Positions 32,712 through 42,291 of a DNA stretch of 64,000 nucleotides are shown here, in pieces (position 1 is the first letter of the stretch; each line of letters starts with the position of its first letter). The position numbers were made by a program, and so were the translations under genes. The notes below the pieces were generated by a model that ran no database searches, was not told where the DNA came from, and worked only from the letters and a program-made list of their open reading frames with translations. The stretch covers positions 1,550,001 to 1,614,000 of the forward strand of contig NZ_JAPDHZ010000003.1 in NCBI RefSeq assembly GCF_029525555.1, read 5' to 3'. Source of the stretch: Cohnella ginsengisoli. Lineage in GTDB: Bacteria > Bacillota > Bacilli > Paenibacillales > Paenibacillaceae.

Positions 32712-34682
32712 ATGCGTTTTCGCCAGGTACATTTGGATTTTCACACGTCGGAGCTGATCGAAGGGATCGGCGCGTCGTTTTCGGCCGAGCAGTTCCAGGC
32801 GATGCTGAAGCTCGGGCATGTCGACTCGATCACGGTGTTCTCGAAATGCCATCACGGCTGGGCGTACCACCCTTCCACCGGGAACGAGATGCACCCGCAT
32901 CTGACGTTCGACCTGCTCGGCGCCCAGATCGAAGCCGCGCATGCGATCGGCGTCAAGACGCCGGTCTATCTGTCGGCAGGCCTCGACGAGAAGCTCGCCC
33001 GACTTCATCCGGAGTGGCTCGTTCGCCGCGCCGACGAATCGACGCAATGGGCGCCCGACTTTCTCACGCCGGGCTATCACGAGTTTTGCATGAACACGCC
33101 CTACCTCGATATGCTCGTCGCCCAGATCGAGGAGGTCGTGCAGAAGTACGACGCGGACGGCATCTTCCTCGACATCGTCGGCATCCGCAAATGCTATTGT
33201 CAGTTCTGCGTAAGGGCCGCGCGCGCGGAAGGCATCGACCCTCGCGACGAGGCCGCGATGCGGCCCTTGCGGGAGCGAACCTACTTCCGTTACGCGGAGC
33301 GGACGAACGAAGCCGTCCACAAGCACCGCCCCGGCCTGCCGGTATTCCACAACGGCGGTCATATTCCGCAAGGCAGACGCGACCTGGCCTTCCTGAACAC
33401 GCATCAGCTCGAGCTGGAGTCTCTGCCGACGGGCGGCTGGGGCTACGACCACTTCCCGCTGTCCGCGCGGTACGTGCAGCAGCTCGGTCGTCCGTTTCTC
33501 GGCATGACCGGCAAGTTCCACTTGTCCTGGGGCGAATTCGGCGGCTTCAAGCATCCGAACGCGCTGCGGTACGAGGCGGCGCTCAGCCTGGCGAACGGCG
33601 CCGGCTGCTCCGTCGGGGACCAACTGCACCCGGACGGCCTGATGGACGTGGCGACGTACCGGCTGATCGGGGAAGCCTACCGCGAGGTGGAGGCCAAGGA
33701 AGCCTGGTGCAAGGACGCCCTCAACGTCGCCGACATTGCCGTCCTCGGCGTGGAAGCGTCGGGCCGCTTCGAAGGCGCGAGCAGCCGGCTCGCCCAGGCG
33801 GACAAAGGCGCGGTCCGGATGCTGCTCGAGACGCACCGGCCGTTCGACGTCGTCGACACGAGCTCGGACTGGAGCAAATACGCGGTGCTCGTCCTGCCGG
33901 ACGTCATTCCCGCGGACGAGGTCGTCGCCCCCAAGCTGGAGGCGTTCGTCCGACAGGGCGGCAAAGTGCTCGCGACGGGCACCTCCGCGCTGCGGCCGGA
34001 CGGCTCGGGTTTCGCCGTCGACTTCGGCGCGCGCTGGACGGGTCCCAATCCGTTCTGCCCGGACTACTTCGTGCCGGCGGCGGCGTTCGGCCCGGGCGAA
34101 GGCGCGGCGAGCGTCATGTACGGCGAAGGACAACGAATCGAGGTTGGCGGGGGCACCGTGCTCGGCTACCGGGAAAATCCGTATTTCAACCGGGACGCGT
34201 TCGCCTTCTCCTCTCACCGCCATACGCCGAACGACAAGCGCAGCCGCGAGTACGCCATGGTCGAGCATGACGCCGGCATCTACATCGGCTGGAATCTGTT
34301 CGCGGACTACGCGGACAACGGCAGCCTGTCGCTTCGCCAGATTGCCGACTATGCCTTAAGCCGTCTGCTCCCCAAGCCCGCGCTTCGCGTAAGCCTGCCG
34401 GCGCAGGGCGTGACGACGCTGCAGGAGCAGCCGGGCGAACGCCGTCTGATCCATCATCTGCTCTACGCCTCGCCCGTCCGGCGGGGGAAGGACGTCGAGA
34501 TCGTCGAAGACCTGCTCCCCGTGTACGACGTTCAATGCGAGGTTCGGACGGATCGCGCGATCGCCGGCATTCGTCTCGTGCCGCAGATGACGGAGCTCCC
34601 GTACGAAATGCGAAATGGCGCGGTTACGTATACGGTGCCCGTCGTCGAATGCCATCAGATGGTCGAGCTGCGGTGGGCGTGA
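32712..34682 (+). CDS. Putative glycoside hydrolase, GHL6 / beta-galactosidase-trimerisation type
   Basis: A 656-residue cytoplasmic protein. The N-terminal TIM barrel starts RFRQVHLDFHTSELIEGIG and carries GHVDSITVFSKCHHGWAYHP, KTPVYLSAGLDEKLA and DADGIFLDIVGIRKCYC, typical of the hypothetical glycosyl hydrolase 6 family. A beta-galactosidase trimerisation-like (class I amidotransferase-fold) domain follows at about residues 370-470. The Asp of DGIFLDIVG and a downstream Glu (HQLELESLP) are candidate catalytic residues. AAGGGGGG 7 nt before ATG. Its divergent AraC regulator suggests induction by a particular sugar, not identified. Confidence 0.75.
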   Translation: MRFRQVHLDFHTSELIEGIGASFSAEQFQAMLKLGHVDSITVFSKCHHGWAYHPSTGNEMHPHLTFDLLGAQIEAAHAIGVKTPVYLSAGLDEKLARLHPEWLVRRADESTQWAPDFLTPGYHEFCMNTPYLDMLVAQIEEVVQKYDADGIFLDIVGIRKCYCQFCVRAARAEGIDPRDEAAMRPLRERTYFRYAERTNEAVHKHRPGLPVFHNGGHIPQGRRDLAFLNTHQLELESLPTGGWGYDHFPLSARYVQQLGRPFLGMTGKFHLSWGEFGGFKHPNALRYEAALSLANGAGCSVGDQLHPDGLMDVATYRLIGEAYREVEAKEAWCKDALNVADIAVLGVEASGRFEGASSRLAQADKGAVRMLLETHRPFDVVDTSSDWSKYAVLVLPDVIPADEVVAPKLEAFVRQGGKVLATGTSALRPDGSGFAVDFGARWTGPNPFCPDYFVPAAAFGPGEGAASVMYGEGQRIEVGGGTVLGYRENPYFNRDAFAFSSHRHTPNDKRSREYAMVEHDAGIYIGWNLFADYADNGSLSLRQIADYALSRLLPKPALRVSLPAQGVTTLQEQPGERRLIHHLLYASPVRRGKDVEIVEDLLPVYDVQCEVRTDRAIAGIRLVPQMTELPYEMRNGAVTYTVPVVECHQMVELRWA

Positions 34683-34769
34683 CGGCGCGGTAAGAGGCGG
34701 CATCGAATAGTCGCTCGGAGACCGGCGAATCTGCGGCCGAGGGCCACTATCCAGCCAGATCCATTCCCG

Positions 34770-35145
34770 ACCCGGCTCGTCGAATGGGCTGAAAAGGTCG
34801 TCGAATAACTAAATAGCTGAAAGGCTGTCGAATGCGCTGAAAAGGCGATTGCAGCAGGAAAAACGCCAAGCCCGCGGGCTTGGCGTCCTTTTTCTCGCAG
34901 TCTCTCCAATAGCGGTTAAAACGCAGTTCGTGGCCTTGGTCACGACGCCTTAGAACAAATAAGTGTCGAAACGCAGTTAATTTCCTCGATCACGACGTCT
35001 TTGAGCAAATAAGTGTTGAAACGCAACTAATCCTTCACGTTCGAGCCTTTTTGAACCCGTTTTGAAGAAAATAAATGCGGTTGAACACTTATTTTCTCCG
35101 CACCCCCGATCAACGCGCCGATTAACTGCTTTTGAACACTTATCG
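34770..35145. repeat. Intergenic degenerate repeats with CAAATAAGTGTYGAA in both orientations
   Basis: Between the GHL6-type gene and the GH106-like gene lie about 600 bp without a gene. GTCGAAT followed by GCTGAAAAGG recurs at about 34779-34850. A unit of about 50 bp starting AAACGCAG recurs in tandem from about 34918. CAAATAAGTGTYGAA appears at 34956-34970 and 35006-35020, and its inverse TTGAACACTTAT at 35081-35092 and 35132-35143. The stretch 35150-35275 is a C/A-rich low-complexity run. Nothing coding is seen. Confidence 0.6.
34864..34893 (+). terminator. Intrinsic terminator in the GHL6/GH106 intergenic region
   Basis: A perfect 22-bp palindrome, CGCCAAGCCCG and its complement, followed by TCCTTTTT. 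It lies 180 bp after the GHL6-type stop and could end that transcript. Confidence 0.75.
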
Positions 35146-35277
35146 CTCCCAGCCAACCCAGCCTCGCCCAAGCACCCAGCAACCGTCAACCGTCAATCAG
35201 CAACAATCAACCAGCTTCCGGTTCCCTGCCCCTGCTTCCTGCTGCTTGCTCCCTGACCTCGCCTCGACCGTGTCAAG

Positions 35278-38200
35278 TTAATCGCCATTGCGCTTGACGT
35301 TCTCTTGCCACTCCACCAATCGAACGCCCTGCACCCCGAACGGGCACAGCGCATACGTCCGGCTCCAGTTGGCTTCATCGGTGAAGCTGCCGAAGTGCAC
35401 CATCGGCCCCTTGATCTCTCCCTCCCAGTGATGATGAGGGCCCAGCAAATTGTGAAGCGAGCTCGCGATCCGCAGCGAGATCCGGTTCCGGCCTTCGCGC
35501 AGCAAGTCGGTCACGTCGATCTCGTAAGGCCGCCACAGCATCGCGCCGGCATCCGCGCCGTTGACGGACAGATGGGCCGTGATCGCCTCCATCGCGTCCA
35601 TCGTCAGCACATAACGCGCATCGGGCTTGAGTGCTAGCGGGACCTCGGCGGATAGAACGACGCTGCCTGCATAAAGGGGATATCCCTCCAAGGTCAGATC
35701 CGCGCCCGCGCAGCGATCCTCCCGCCGGTTCAGGACGCCGATCCGCCTATCCTGCAGCTCCACGCCGAAATCTCCGATCAAGTATGCCGCCTCTATGGAA
35801 GGCGCGTCCGCGTTCGTACCCGATATCGAGATCGTATTGTCGCCCTGTCTCAGACAGCCCTGCGGCAGCGGAATCCGCTTGAAGCTGATATCCTTCCACC
35901 AGCCTTCCGGCTTCGCATCGACGACCGTCCCGTTGACGGCGATCGTATAGCGCTCGGGCGATTCGAGGATCAGCTCGGCCTGCCGTCCGTCCCAGCTTGC
36001 GATGCGGAAGGCGTAAGTAACCGTATACGCCGCCGCGTTCGCCTCGCGAATCGACTGCTCTGCCTTCCAGTGAATCAGCGGAACGCCGTCCTCCTGCTGT
36101 CCGGGCAAGCGGACGGAACAATGGTCCAGCAGCAGCATGTTCGGCTCGAGCGGCCGAAGCTCCCAATCCGCGATCGGGACGGCGCGCTCGGCATGCGACT
36201 GCCGGCGTATGCCGCCACCTGTCGATGGCGCCTCCTCCGTATCGAGCAGGAGGATCAACGATCCGCTTGGCGCGAGCGTGGTCCGATACGTCAAGCCGCT
36301 GCCCGGGCGAACCGGGGAACCATCCTCGCGAACCACCGAAGCTACTACCTCCCGATAGTCCGACGCATCCTCCCGATAGTCCGACGCATCCTCCCGATAG
36401 TCCGACGCCTCCTCCCGATAGTCCGACGCCTCCTCCCGATAGTCCGACGCATCCTCGCAATAGTCCGACGCATTCTCAAGATGGTCAAAAACATCCTCAC
36501 CATGGCCCCGGGCTACCTCACGATGATCCGCAGCCCCCTCAAGCTCAACGACAGCTTCCTCCATCTCCCCGTTTTCCGCGTTCATCACGCGCAGCCGGCC
36601 TATCTCCGGTATTCGTATGAGGAGCTCCGCCGCATTCGTTCTGCCGTGATTGATGATGAAGTACACATAGCCGCTGTCAACCCGGCGCTGATGACAATAA
36701 ATAGACGCGGCCGCCCCGCCGTTCGTCTCCTCGATCCGGATGCGCGGCGGCAGCTTCGACCGCAGCAGCGCCTCCAGATGGTGCAGGCCCGCCGGCAAGG
36801 CGCCTTGCAGCAGCGCCTCGTACGCGAGGCCGCCGCCCGGCAGTCCGTCGACCATAGCCGGCGGCTCCCCTAAATAAATCACGACGCCGCCGCCCTTCAT
36901 GAAGGCATCCAGCAGCGTCAATGTGCTCGCGCGGATCGTCAGCACAGGCGGAATGACGACGCAGCGATACCGTCCGTGCCCCACCGCCAGCTCGGCCCCC
37001 TCTACCGATCCGTGCCGCGCTAGGATGCTCTCGTCGCCCAGGTCGAAGTCGTAACGGGCCTCCAGCAGACGGCGGAGCACCTTTTCCAGCTTCTTCGCCG
37101 CCAGCCCGCCGGCTTCCGGACGAAGGGGCGTATGCGCCGCAAATGCGCTGTCCTGTACATGCAGCACCAGCACGTCCTTGACCCTGACGCCCTGGCTAAG
37201 CGCATAGCTCACCCGCGCCTGATAATCGGCCATCAGCCGGTTGTCGCCCCACCACGGCTGCTGATAGAACAGGTTGGGCGGATGGTCCCGCTTGCGGCTC
37301 CCCCGAAGCGAATAGGAGGACAAGTGTGGCGTCAGCACCGTGACGCTGTTCAGGAACAGCCAGTTGCAAACCCACTTCTGGTCCTCCATCGTCAGGTTTT
37401 GCCCGGCCGCGCCGAACGTTTCGCAGAGTCCGCCTTCCTTGCGGAATTGACAGACGGCGCTGTCGAGCTGGCGCAGGCCGAGCAGCTGATCGCTCCCCAG
37501 CGCCAGATGGTCGATCCCGGGAACCTGCATATATTCAAAGTGCCGCATGTACGACAGGATCGGATCGCCGCCCATCAGATGGCCGGTGGACTTCAAGCCG
37601 TTCTGCTCGCACCATTCGTGCAGTATTTTCGTATAGCTCTCCACGAAAAGATCGTTCACCAGATCGTGAAAATGGATTCGCACCCGTTCGCAGCCTTCCA
37701 GCGGAAAATACAATTGGGGCAAGCAGTCCAGCAAGTCGTAGCCGTATCTGGCAATAAACCGCTCCGGAATCGACGTCGTCCACGGCAGCGCCTGCTTCTT
37801 TCTCCCCAAATATTCCAGAGCACGGTCAGATCGTCCGTGAAGCTCCCGGGCACGGTCGCGCCGAATTCCGCGCCGATCGCCCGCTTGTAACGCTCGTGCG
37901 TCGACGCGATAAAGGCTTCGGCTACCTTCGGATTCAGCAGATCGACGTAGCTCGCGCCCCGATACCTCGGATTCGTCAGCGGCGCCGTCCATTGATAGAA
38001 ATACAGGATCACTTCGTCCGCGTGTTCCCTGGCGGCCTCTTTTTGCGTAATTTCCGCTATATTTTCCAATCTGTACGCGGACGAGCGATCTCTATAGTAC
38101 GCGGCTTCCGCCGCGTATCGCCTGTTCGCTTTGTATATTTTCAGCATGCGGATGTCGTCGGGGTGATGGGGAATTTCGTTTTCCGCCAGAAAGAGATGCT

Positions 38201-38513
38201 TCTCGCGGTATTCCTCGCCGAGTCTCGGAATCAAGCCGCCCGCCCAGCCGCTCGGCCAGGTGTCCTCGTCGTAGATCCAAGCCTGCATGCCTCTCGATTT
38301 GGCTTCGTTCACGCAAGTCTTGACGCAGTCGAACCATTCTTCGGACAGATAGGGCGTCTCCAGTCCGGCGCGCGCATGCATGAAGAAGCCACCCCAGCCC
38401 TGTTCGTCCATCTCCCGGATCTGCCGGACCAGCTCGGCCGCCTCCAGCTTGTCGTTCCAGGACCAGAATGCGATCGGCCGGTAGCGGCTGGAAGGCGATT
38501 TAAAATCGTCCAT
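35278..38513 (-). CDS. GH106-like (alpha-L-rhamnosidase family) glycosidase, frame broken near 37800
   Basis: Adding one base in the G4/A3 stretch near 37800-37808 gives a protein of about 1078 residues. The N-terminal GH106-type barrel reads YRPIAFWSWNDKLEAAELVR, GWGGFFMHARAGLETPYLSE and YDEDTWPSGWAGG. Later come FTDDLTVLWNIW, a barrel end with STGHLMGGDP and a candidate acid in CETFGAAGQ. The C-terminal third is a galactose-binding beta sandwich. No signal peptide, so imported oligosaccharides are its likely substrates. It lies 5 bp after the LplC-like permease. An in-frame run of 7-residue ASDYRE(D/E) repeats (about residue 680) interrupts it and looks like a recent expansion. Confidence 0.82.
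36350..36475 (-). repeat. Six 21-bp tandem repeats inside the GH106-like gene
   Basis: The unit TCCCGATAGTCCGACGCATCC (plus strand, 21 bp) starts at 36350, 36371, 36392, 36413, 36434 and 36455. Three degenerate copies follow to about 36538. Copies differ at one or two bases. On the coding strand each unit is seven codons, reading ASDYRE(D/E), so copy number can change without breaking the frame. Confidence 0.9.
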
Positions 38514-38518
38514 CGGCC

Positions 38519-39389
38519 TCAACCCTTCACGGCGCCGATCATGACGCCCTTCACGAAGTAGCGCTGCAAAAACGGATACACGCACAATATCGGCAAGGTC
38601 GCGATGACAATCGTGGCGTACTTCACGTTTTCCGCCACCTCCGACGTGATGTCGCCGTTCTGCGAGCTCGTGACGTTCTGGATCAGAATCTCGCGCAGGA
38701 TGACCTGAATCGGGTACAAGTCACGGTCCTGCAAAAAAGATGACGCCGCGCAAATAGGTATTCCAGTTGTCGACCGCATAGTACAGCGTCACGACGGCCA
38801 TCGCCGGCAGCGCCAGCGGCACCATGATCCGGAACAGAATCGTAAAATCGTTGGCGCCGTCGATCTTGGCGGACTCCTCGAGACTGTCCGGAATGGTCTG
38901 AAAAAAAGTCCGGAGAATGATTAAATAGAAGGCATTGATCGCATACGGAACGATCATCGCCGCCATGTTGTCGTAGAATCCGAGCGACTTGTACGTCAAG
39001 TACATCGGAATGAGGCCGCCGGAGAAAAACATCGTGAACACGATGACGAACATAAACAAATTGCGGCCGTACAAATATTTCCTCGACAAGCCGTAGGCGC
39101 CCATCAGCGTCATCAGCAGGTTCAGCGCCGTTCCGAGACCGACGTACACGATCGTATTGATATAGCCGGATATAATATTCGGATTGTCGAAGGCGAGCGC
39201 ATAGCTGCCCAGCTGCAGCTTTTTGGGAATAAACAGCAGGCCTTGCGCCCGCGCCACCTCCGCGGGCTCGCTCAAGGAGGCGAGCAGCACGTAAAGGCAC
39301 GGGTACAGCGTGGCGACGACCAGCAAGGTCAGGAATACGATATTGACCGTATCAAAAACGATATCGCCGAGCGAACGTTTCGCAACCAT
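38519..39389 (-). CDS. LplC-like ABC transporter permease (oligosaccharide), frame broken at an A6 run
   Basis: One base removed from 38733-38738 restores a 289-residue permease of the LplC/YtcP class. Six helices are visible, with the EAA loop ESAKIDGANDFTILFRIMVP at about residue 180 and the typical ending QRYFVKGVMIGAVKG. GGAGG 10 nt before the ATG at 39389. It follows the LplB-like permease and precedes the GH106-like gene by 5 bp. Likely imports plant- or glucan-derived oligosaccharides. Confidence 0.88.
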
Positions 39390-39404
39390 TTCGTATTGTC
39401 CTCC

Positions 39405-40308
39405 TTACCACAAGCTGTTCTGCGTCGTTTTTTTTGCTCAGCCAGTTGGCGCATACGAGCAGCGCGAAGTTAATGGCCGAGTTGAACAAGCCGACTGCGG
39501 TCGTATAGCTGATCTGCAGGTTCAGAATGCCCTGCCGGAACACGTAGGAAGAGATGACGTCGGCCGTCTCGTAGGTCATCGGCTGGTACAGCAGAATGAT
39601 TTTCTCCACGCCGATGTTGAGCATCTGTCCGATCCGGAGGATCAGCAGGACCATGATCGTCGGCAGCAGGCTGGGCAGCGTAATGCTCACGATCTTCCGC
39701 CAGCGTCCTGCGCCGTCCATGACGGCCGCCTCGTACATTTCCGAATCGATGCCGGCGATCGCGGCCAAGTAGATGATGGAGCTCCAGCCGACCTGCTGCC
39801 ATACTTCAGAGGCGACGAAGATCGTCCGGAAGTAGGCGGGCTCCAGCAAAAACGTGATCTTCTGGCCGCCCAACGCCCCGATGATCGTGTTGATCAATCC
39901 GTTGAGGGAGGTCAGGTCGATGATGATGCCGCTGATGACGACGAGCGAGATGAAGTGCGGCATGTAGGTGATGCTCTGCACCGTGTTTTTAAACCATTTG
40001 ACGCGCAGCTCGTTAAGCAGCAGCGCCAGAATGATCGGCGCGGGAAAAGAAAAGATGATCCCGTACAAGCTGAGCAAAATCGTATTCGTAAGCACCTGCT
40101 TGAAGGCCACGCTGGAGAAAAACGCCTCGAAATGCTTGAAGCCCACGAACGGCGTCTCGAACAGGTTGCCGATCAAGCCGTACTTTAACGTGTAGTCCTT
40201 GAACGCGAGCGCAAGCCCCGCCATCGGCACGTAATAGAAAACGATAAAATAAACCATGACCGGCAGCATCATCAAATAAATGTATTTATGCTTGCGAAGC
40301 GCCCTCAT
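39405..40308 (-). CDS. LplB-like ABC transporter permease (oligosaccharide), frame broken at a T8 run
   Basis: The 300-residue LplB/YtcQ-class permease begins MRALRKHKYIYLMMLPVMVY and has six helices with the EAA loop EAAVMDGAGRWRKIVSITLP at about residue 195. Removing one base from 39428-39435 gives the normal ending SKKTTQNSLW and a TAA 15 bp before the LplC start, just before its RBS. As given, the frame overruns into lplC. It is the first permease after the binding-protein gene. Confidence 0.88.
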
Positions 40309-40341
40309 CGCATCCTCTCCCTTCCGCGTGCGCGGCGACGG

Positions 40342-40368
40342 GGAAGAAAGCCGGCGGACGCGCCGGCC
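40342..40368 (-). terminator. Attenuator-type hairpin between binding-protein and permease genes
   Basis: GCCGGCG-CGTC-CGCCGGC on the minus strand, followed by TTTCTTCC. Weak hairpins at this place are common and let the binding protein be made in excess over the membrane subunits. Confidence 0.6.
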
Positions 40369-40383
40369 TTCCGCCCGAATCGC

Positions 40384-42105
40384 TTATCGTTGATTGTAGC
40401 GCTCCAGCGCCGATTGGTACGCTGCCGTAACTTCGTCAATGCCAAGCTTCTTCAGCTGCGGCACGAACTCGGTCTCCCATTTGTCCAGCGATACTCTGCC
40501 GGTAATGAACTTGTCGAGCATTTGCTTCTGGTAATCGTCGATCGCCGGCTTCTTCGCGGTCATCACGTCCATTTCCTGTTCGTTGAACGTGACCGGGGAC
40601 ATGATGCCCGAGTTGTCCGGCATGTTGTCGCCCCAGGTCTGGAAGGCTTTCCATTCCACCTCGGACTTCTGCAGCTTCGTCGCCTCGAGATCGTTCAGTG
40701 TCGGAAGACCGGCCGCCGGCGCGGTCAGCGTCAGCATTTCGTTTTGCGTGCGGCCCTGCGGGTCTTTCGTGATCATGTCCGTAAACTTTGGCTTGCCATC
40801 CACCATCTCGTAGGTGACGCCTTCCTTGCCGTAGTTGAACGCCATTTTACCTGCCTGCGTGAATACCCAGTTCCACCATGCCATCGTCTCGGCCGGATGC
40901 TTGTTGGCGGTCGTGATCGCCAGACTGACGCCCGGATTCGTAATATTCGCCGTATTCCCTTCGAACCAGTAGCCCTTGCCGTCCGGGCCGGTCAGGGAAG
41001 GAATCGGCGCCAGCGCAGCATTGGCATCGGCCGCTTGAATGCCGGGCGCCCAGCTCGCCACGCGTCCCGCCGAAGAGTAGGAAGCGCTTACGGTTCCGTT
41101 CGTATACTTCTGTTGCAGCTTCGTATTGTCGTTCAGCATGTATTCGGGATCCAGCAGCCCTTCCTTGTACAGCTTGTTCAGATAGGCGACGCCTTCCTTG
41201 AAGGCCGGATCCGCCGGGCTGTACACGACCTTGCCGTCGCGCTGGATGAACGCGTCGTTGCCGGCGGTCGCGCCGAACGGGTAGAGCAGCTTCTCGATGC
41301 CGAGGATGCCTTTGTCCATGCCCGTGGCGCTGATGTATTCGTCCTTTTTGCCGTTGCCGTTGACGTCTTTGTCCTGGAACGCCTTCAACGTCTTGTACAG
41401 ATCGTCCGTGGAACGCGGCATCGGCATGCCGGCTTTGTCGAGCCAATCCTGTCTGATCATGAAGCCGTTGTACGTACGCATCGTCAGATCGGGCTGCATT
41501 AAGGAAATATAGTCCATTTCCCCCTGGTCGTTCGTCACCCGCTTCTTGATCTCCGGATACGACTCCAGCACCTTCGCATAATCGGGCGCGTTCTTCATGT
41601 ATTCGTTAAGCGGAATGATGACGCCGTCCTTCACGTACTTGTCCGCGCCGCCTGCCAGAAACTGCGAGTTGCCCCACGGGTAAAGGATGACGTCCGGCAA
41701 GTCGCGCGAAGCGATCATCAGGTTGAACGGCTCCTGCAATTGTCCGGCGGAAGGGTGAATCCATTCGATCTTGACGCCGGTCGCCTTCTCCATCTCCTGG
41801 AACGCCAGCACCTCGCCGTAATTTTTGAAATACTTTAAAATAGGGTCTGCCGCCGTCCACACCTTAAGCGTAATCGGTTTGTCCGCGTTCGCGATCGGAT
41901 ACATGCCTTCTTGCGGTTGCGCCGAAGCCTGCGGCGAATTCGTTCCGGCCGCCGTGGAAGCAGGCGCCGTCGAGGCAGGCGCCGATGCACCGTTCGTTGC
42001 CGACGTCTCGTTTTTTGTGCTGCAACCGGTTACCGACACCGCCGTCGCCAGCAGGATCGTTCCCCAAGTCGACTTTTTCTTGAATGCTGCGGAGATGCTT
42101 GCCAT
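40384..42105 (-). CDS. LplA-like extracellular solute-binding lipoprotein
   Basis: A 573-residue lipoprotein. Signal MASISAAFKKKSTWGTILLA leads to the lipobox SVTGC, then a Thr/Ala/Ser linker. The mature part is a large family 1 binding protein of the Lpl class (ITLKVWTAADPILKYFKNYG, FMIRQDWLDKAGMPMP, DVNGNGKKDEYI). The last contains a calcium-loop-like DxNxNxxKD. AGGGGG 9 nt before ATG 42105. It heads an SBP-LplB-LplC-GH106 operon, presumably delivering oligosaccharides to the cytoplasmic glycosidase. Confidence 0.9.
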   Translation of the reverse strand: MASISAAFKKKSTWGTILLATAVSVTGCSTKNETSATNGASAPASTAPASTAAGTNSPQASAQPQEGMYPIANADKPITLKVWTAADPILKYFKNYGEVLAFQEMEKATGVKIEWIHPSAGQLQEPFNLMIASRDLPDVILYPWGNSQFLAGGADKYVKDGVIIPLNEYMKNAPDYAKVLESYPEIKKRVTNDQGEMDYISLMQPDLTMRTYNGFMIRQDWLDKAGMPMPRSTDDLYKTLKAFQDKDVNGNGKKDEYISATGMDKGILGIEKLLYPFGATAGNDAFIQRDGKVVYSPADPAFKEGVAYLNKLYKEGLLDPEYMLNDNTKLQQKYTNGTVSASYSSAGRVASWAPGIQAADANAALAPIPSLTGPDGKGYWFEGNTANITNPGVSLAITTANKHPAETMAWWNWVFTQAGKMAFNYGKEGVTYEMVDGKPKFTDMITKDPQGRTQNEMLTLTAPAAGLPTLNDLEATKLQKSEVEWKAFQTWGDNMPDNSGIMSPVTFNEQEMDVMTAKKPAIDDYQKQMLDKFITGRVSLDKWETEFVPQLKKLGIDEVTAAYQSALERYNQR

Positions 42106-42291
42106 CCATCGTGTCCCCCTCATCGTATGGTCGGCCCGTTCCGGCGCTTGACGCTCGAGCCGGTTCGGCCTGAAGGAAGCGTACCAAGCGCGCATGGAAG
42201 CTGTATATCGCCATGTCATTTTCGCCTGTTCCGTTGTTTACATGTCCGGTATTCTTTTTTTTCCGATGTATGCCGTTCTTTACGTAGACCG

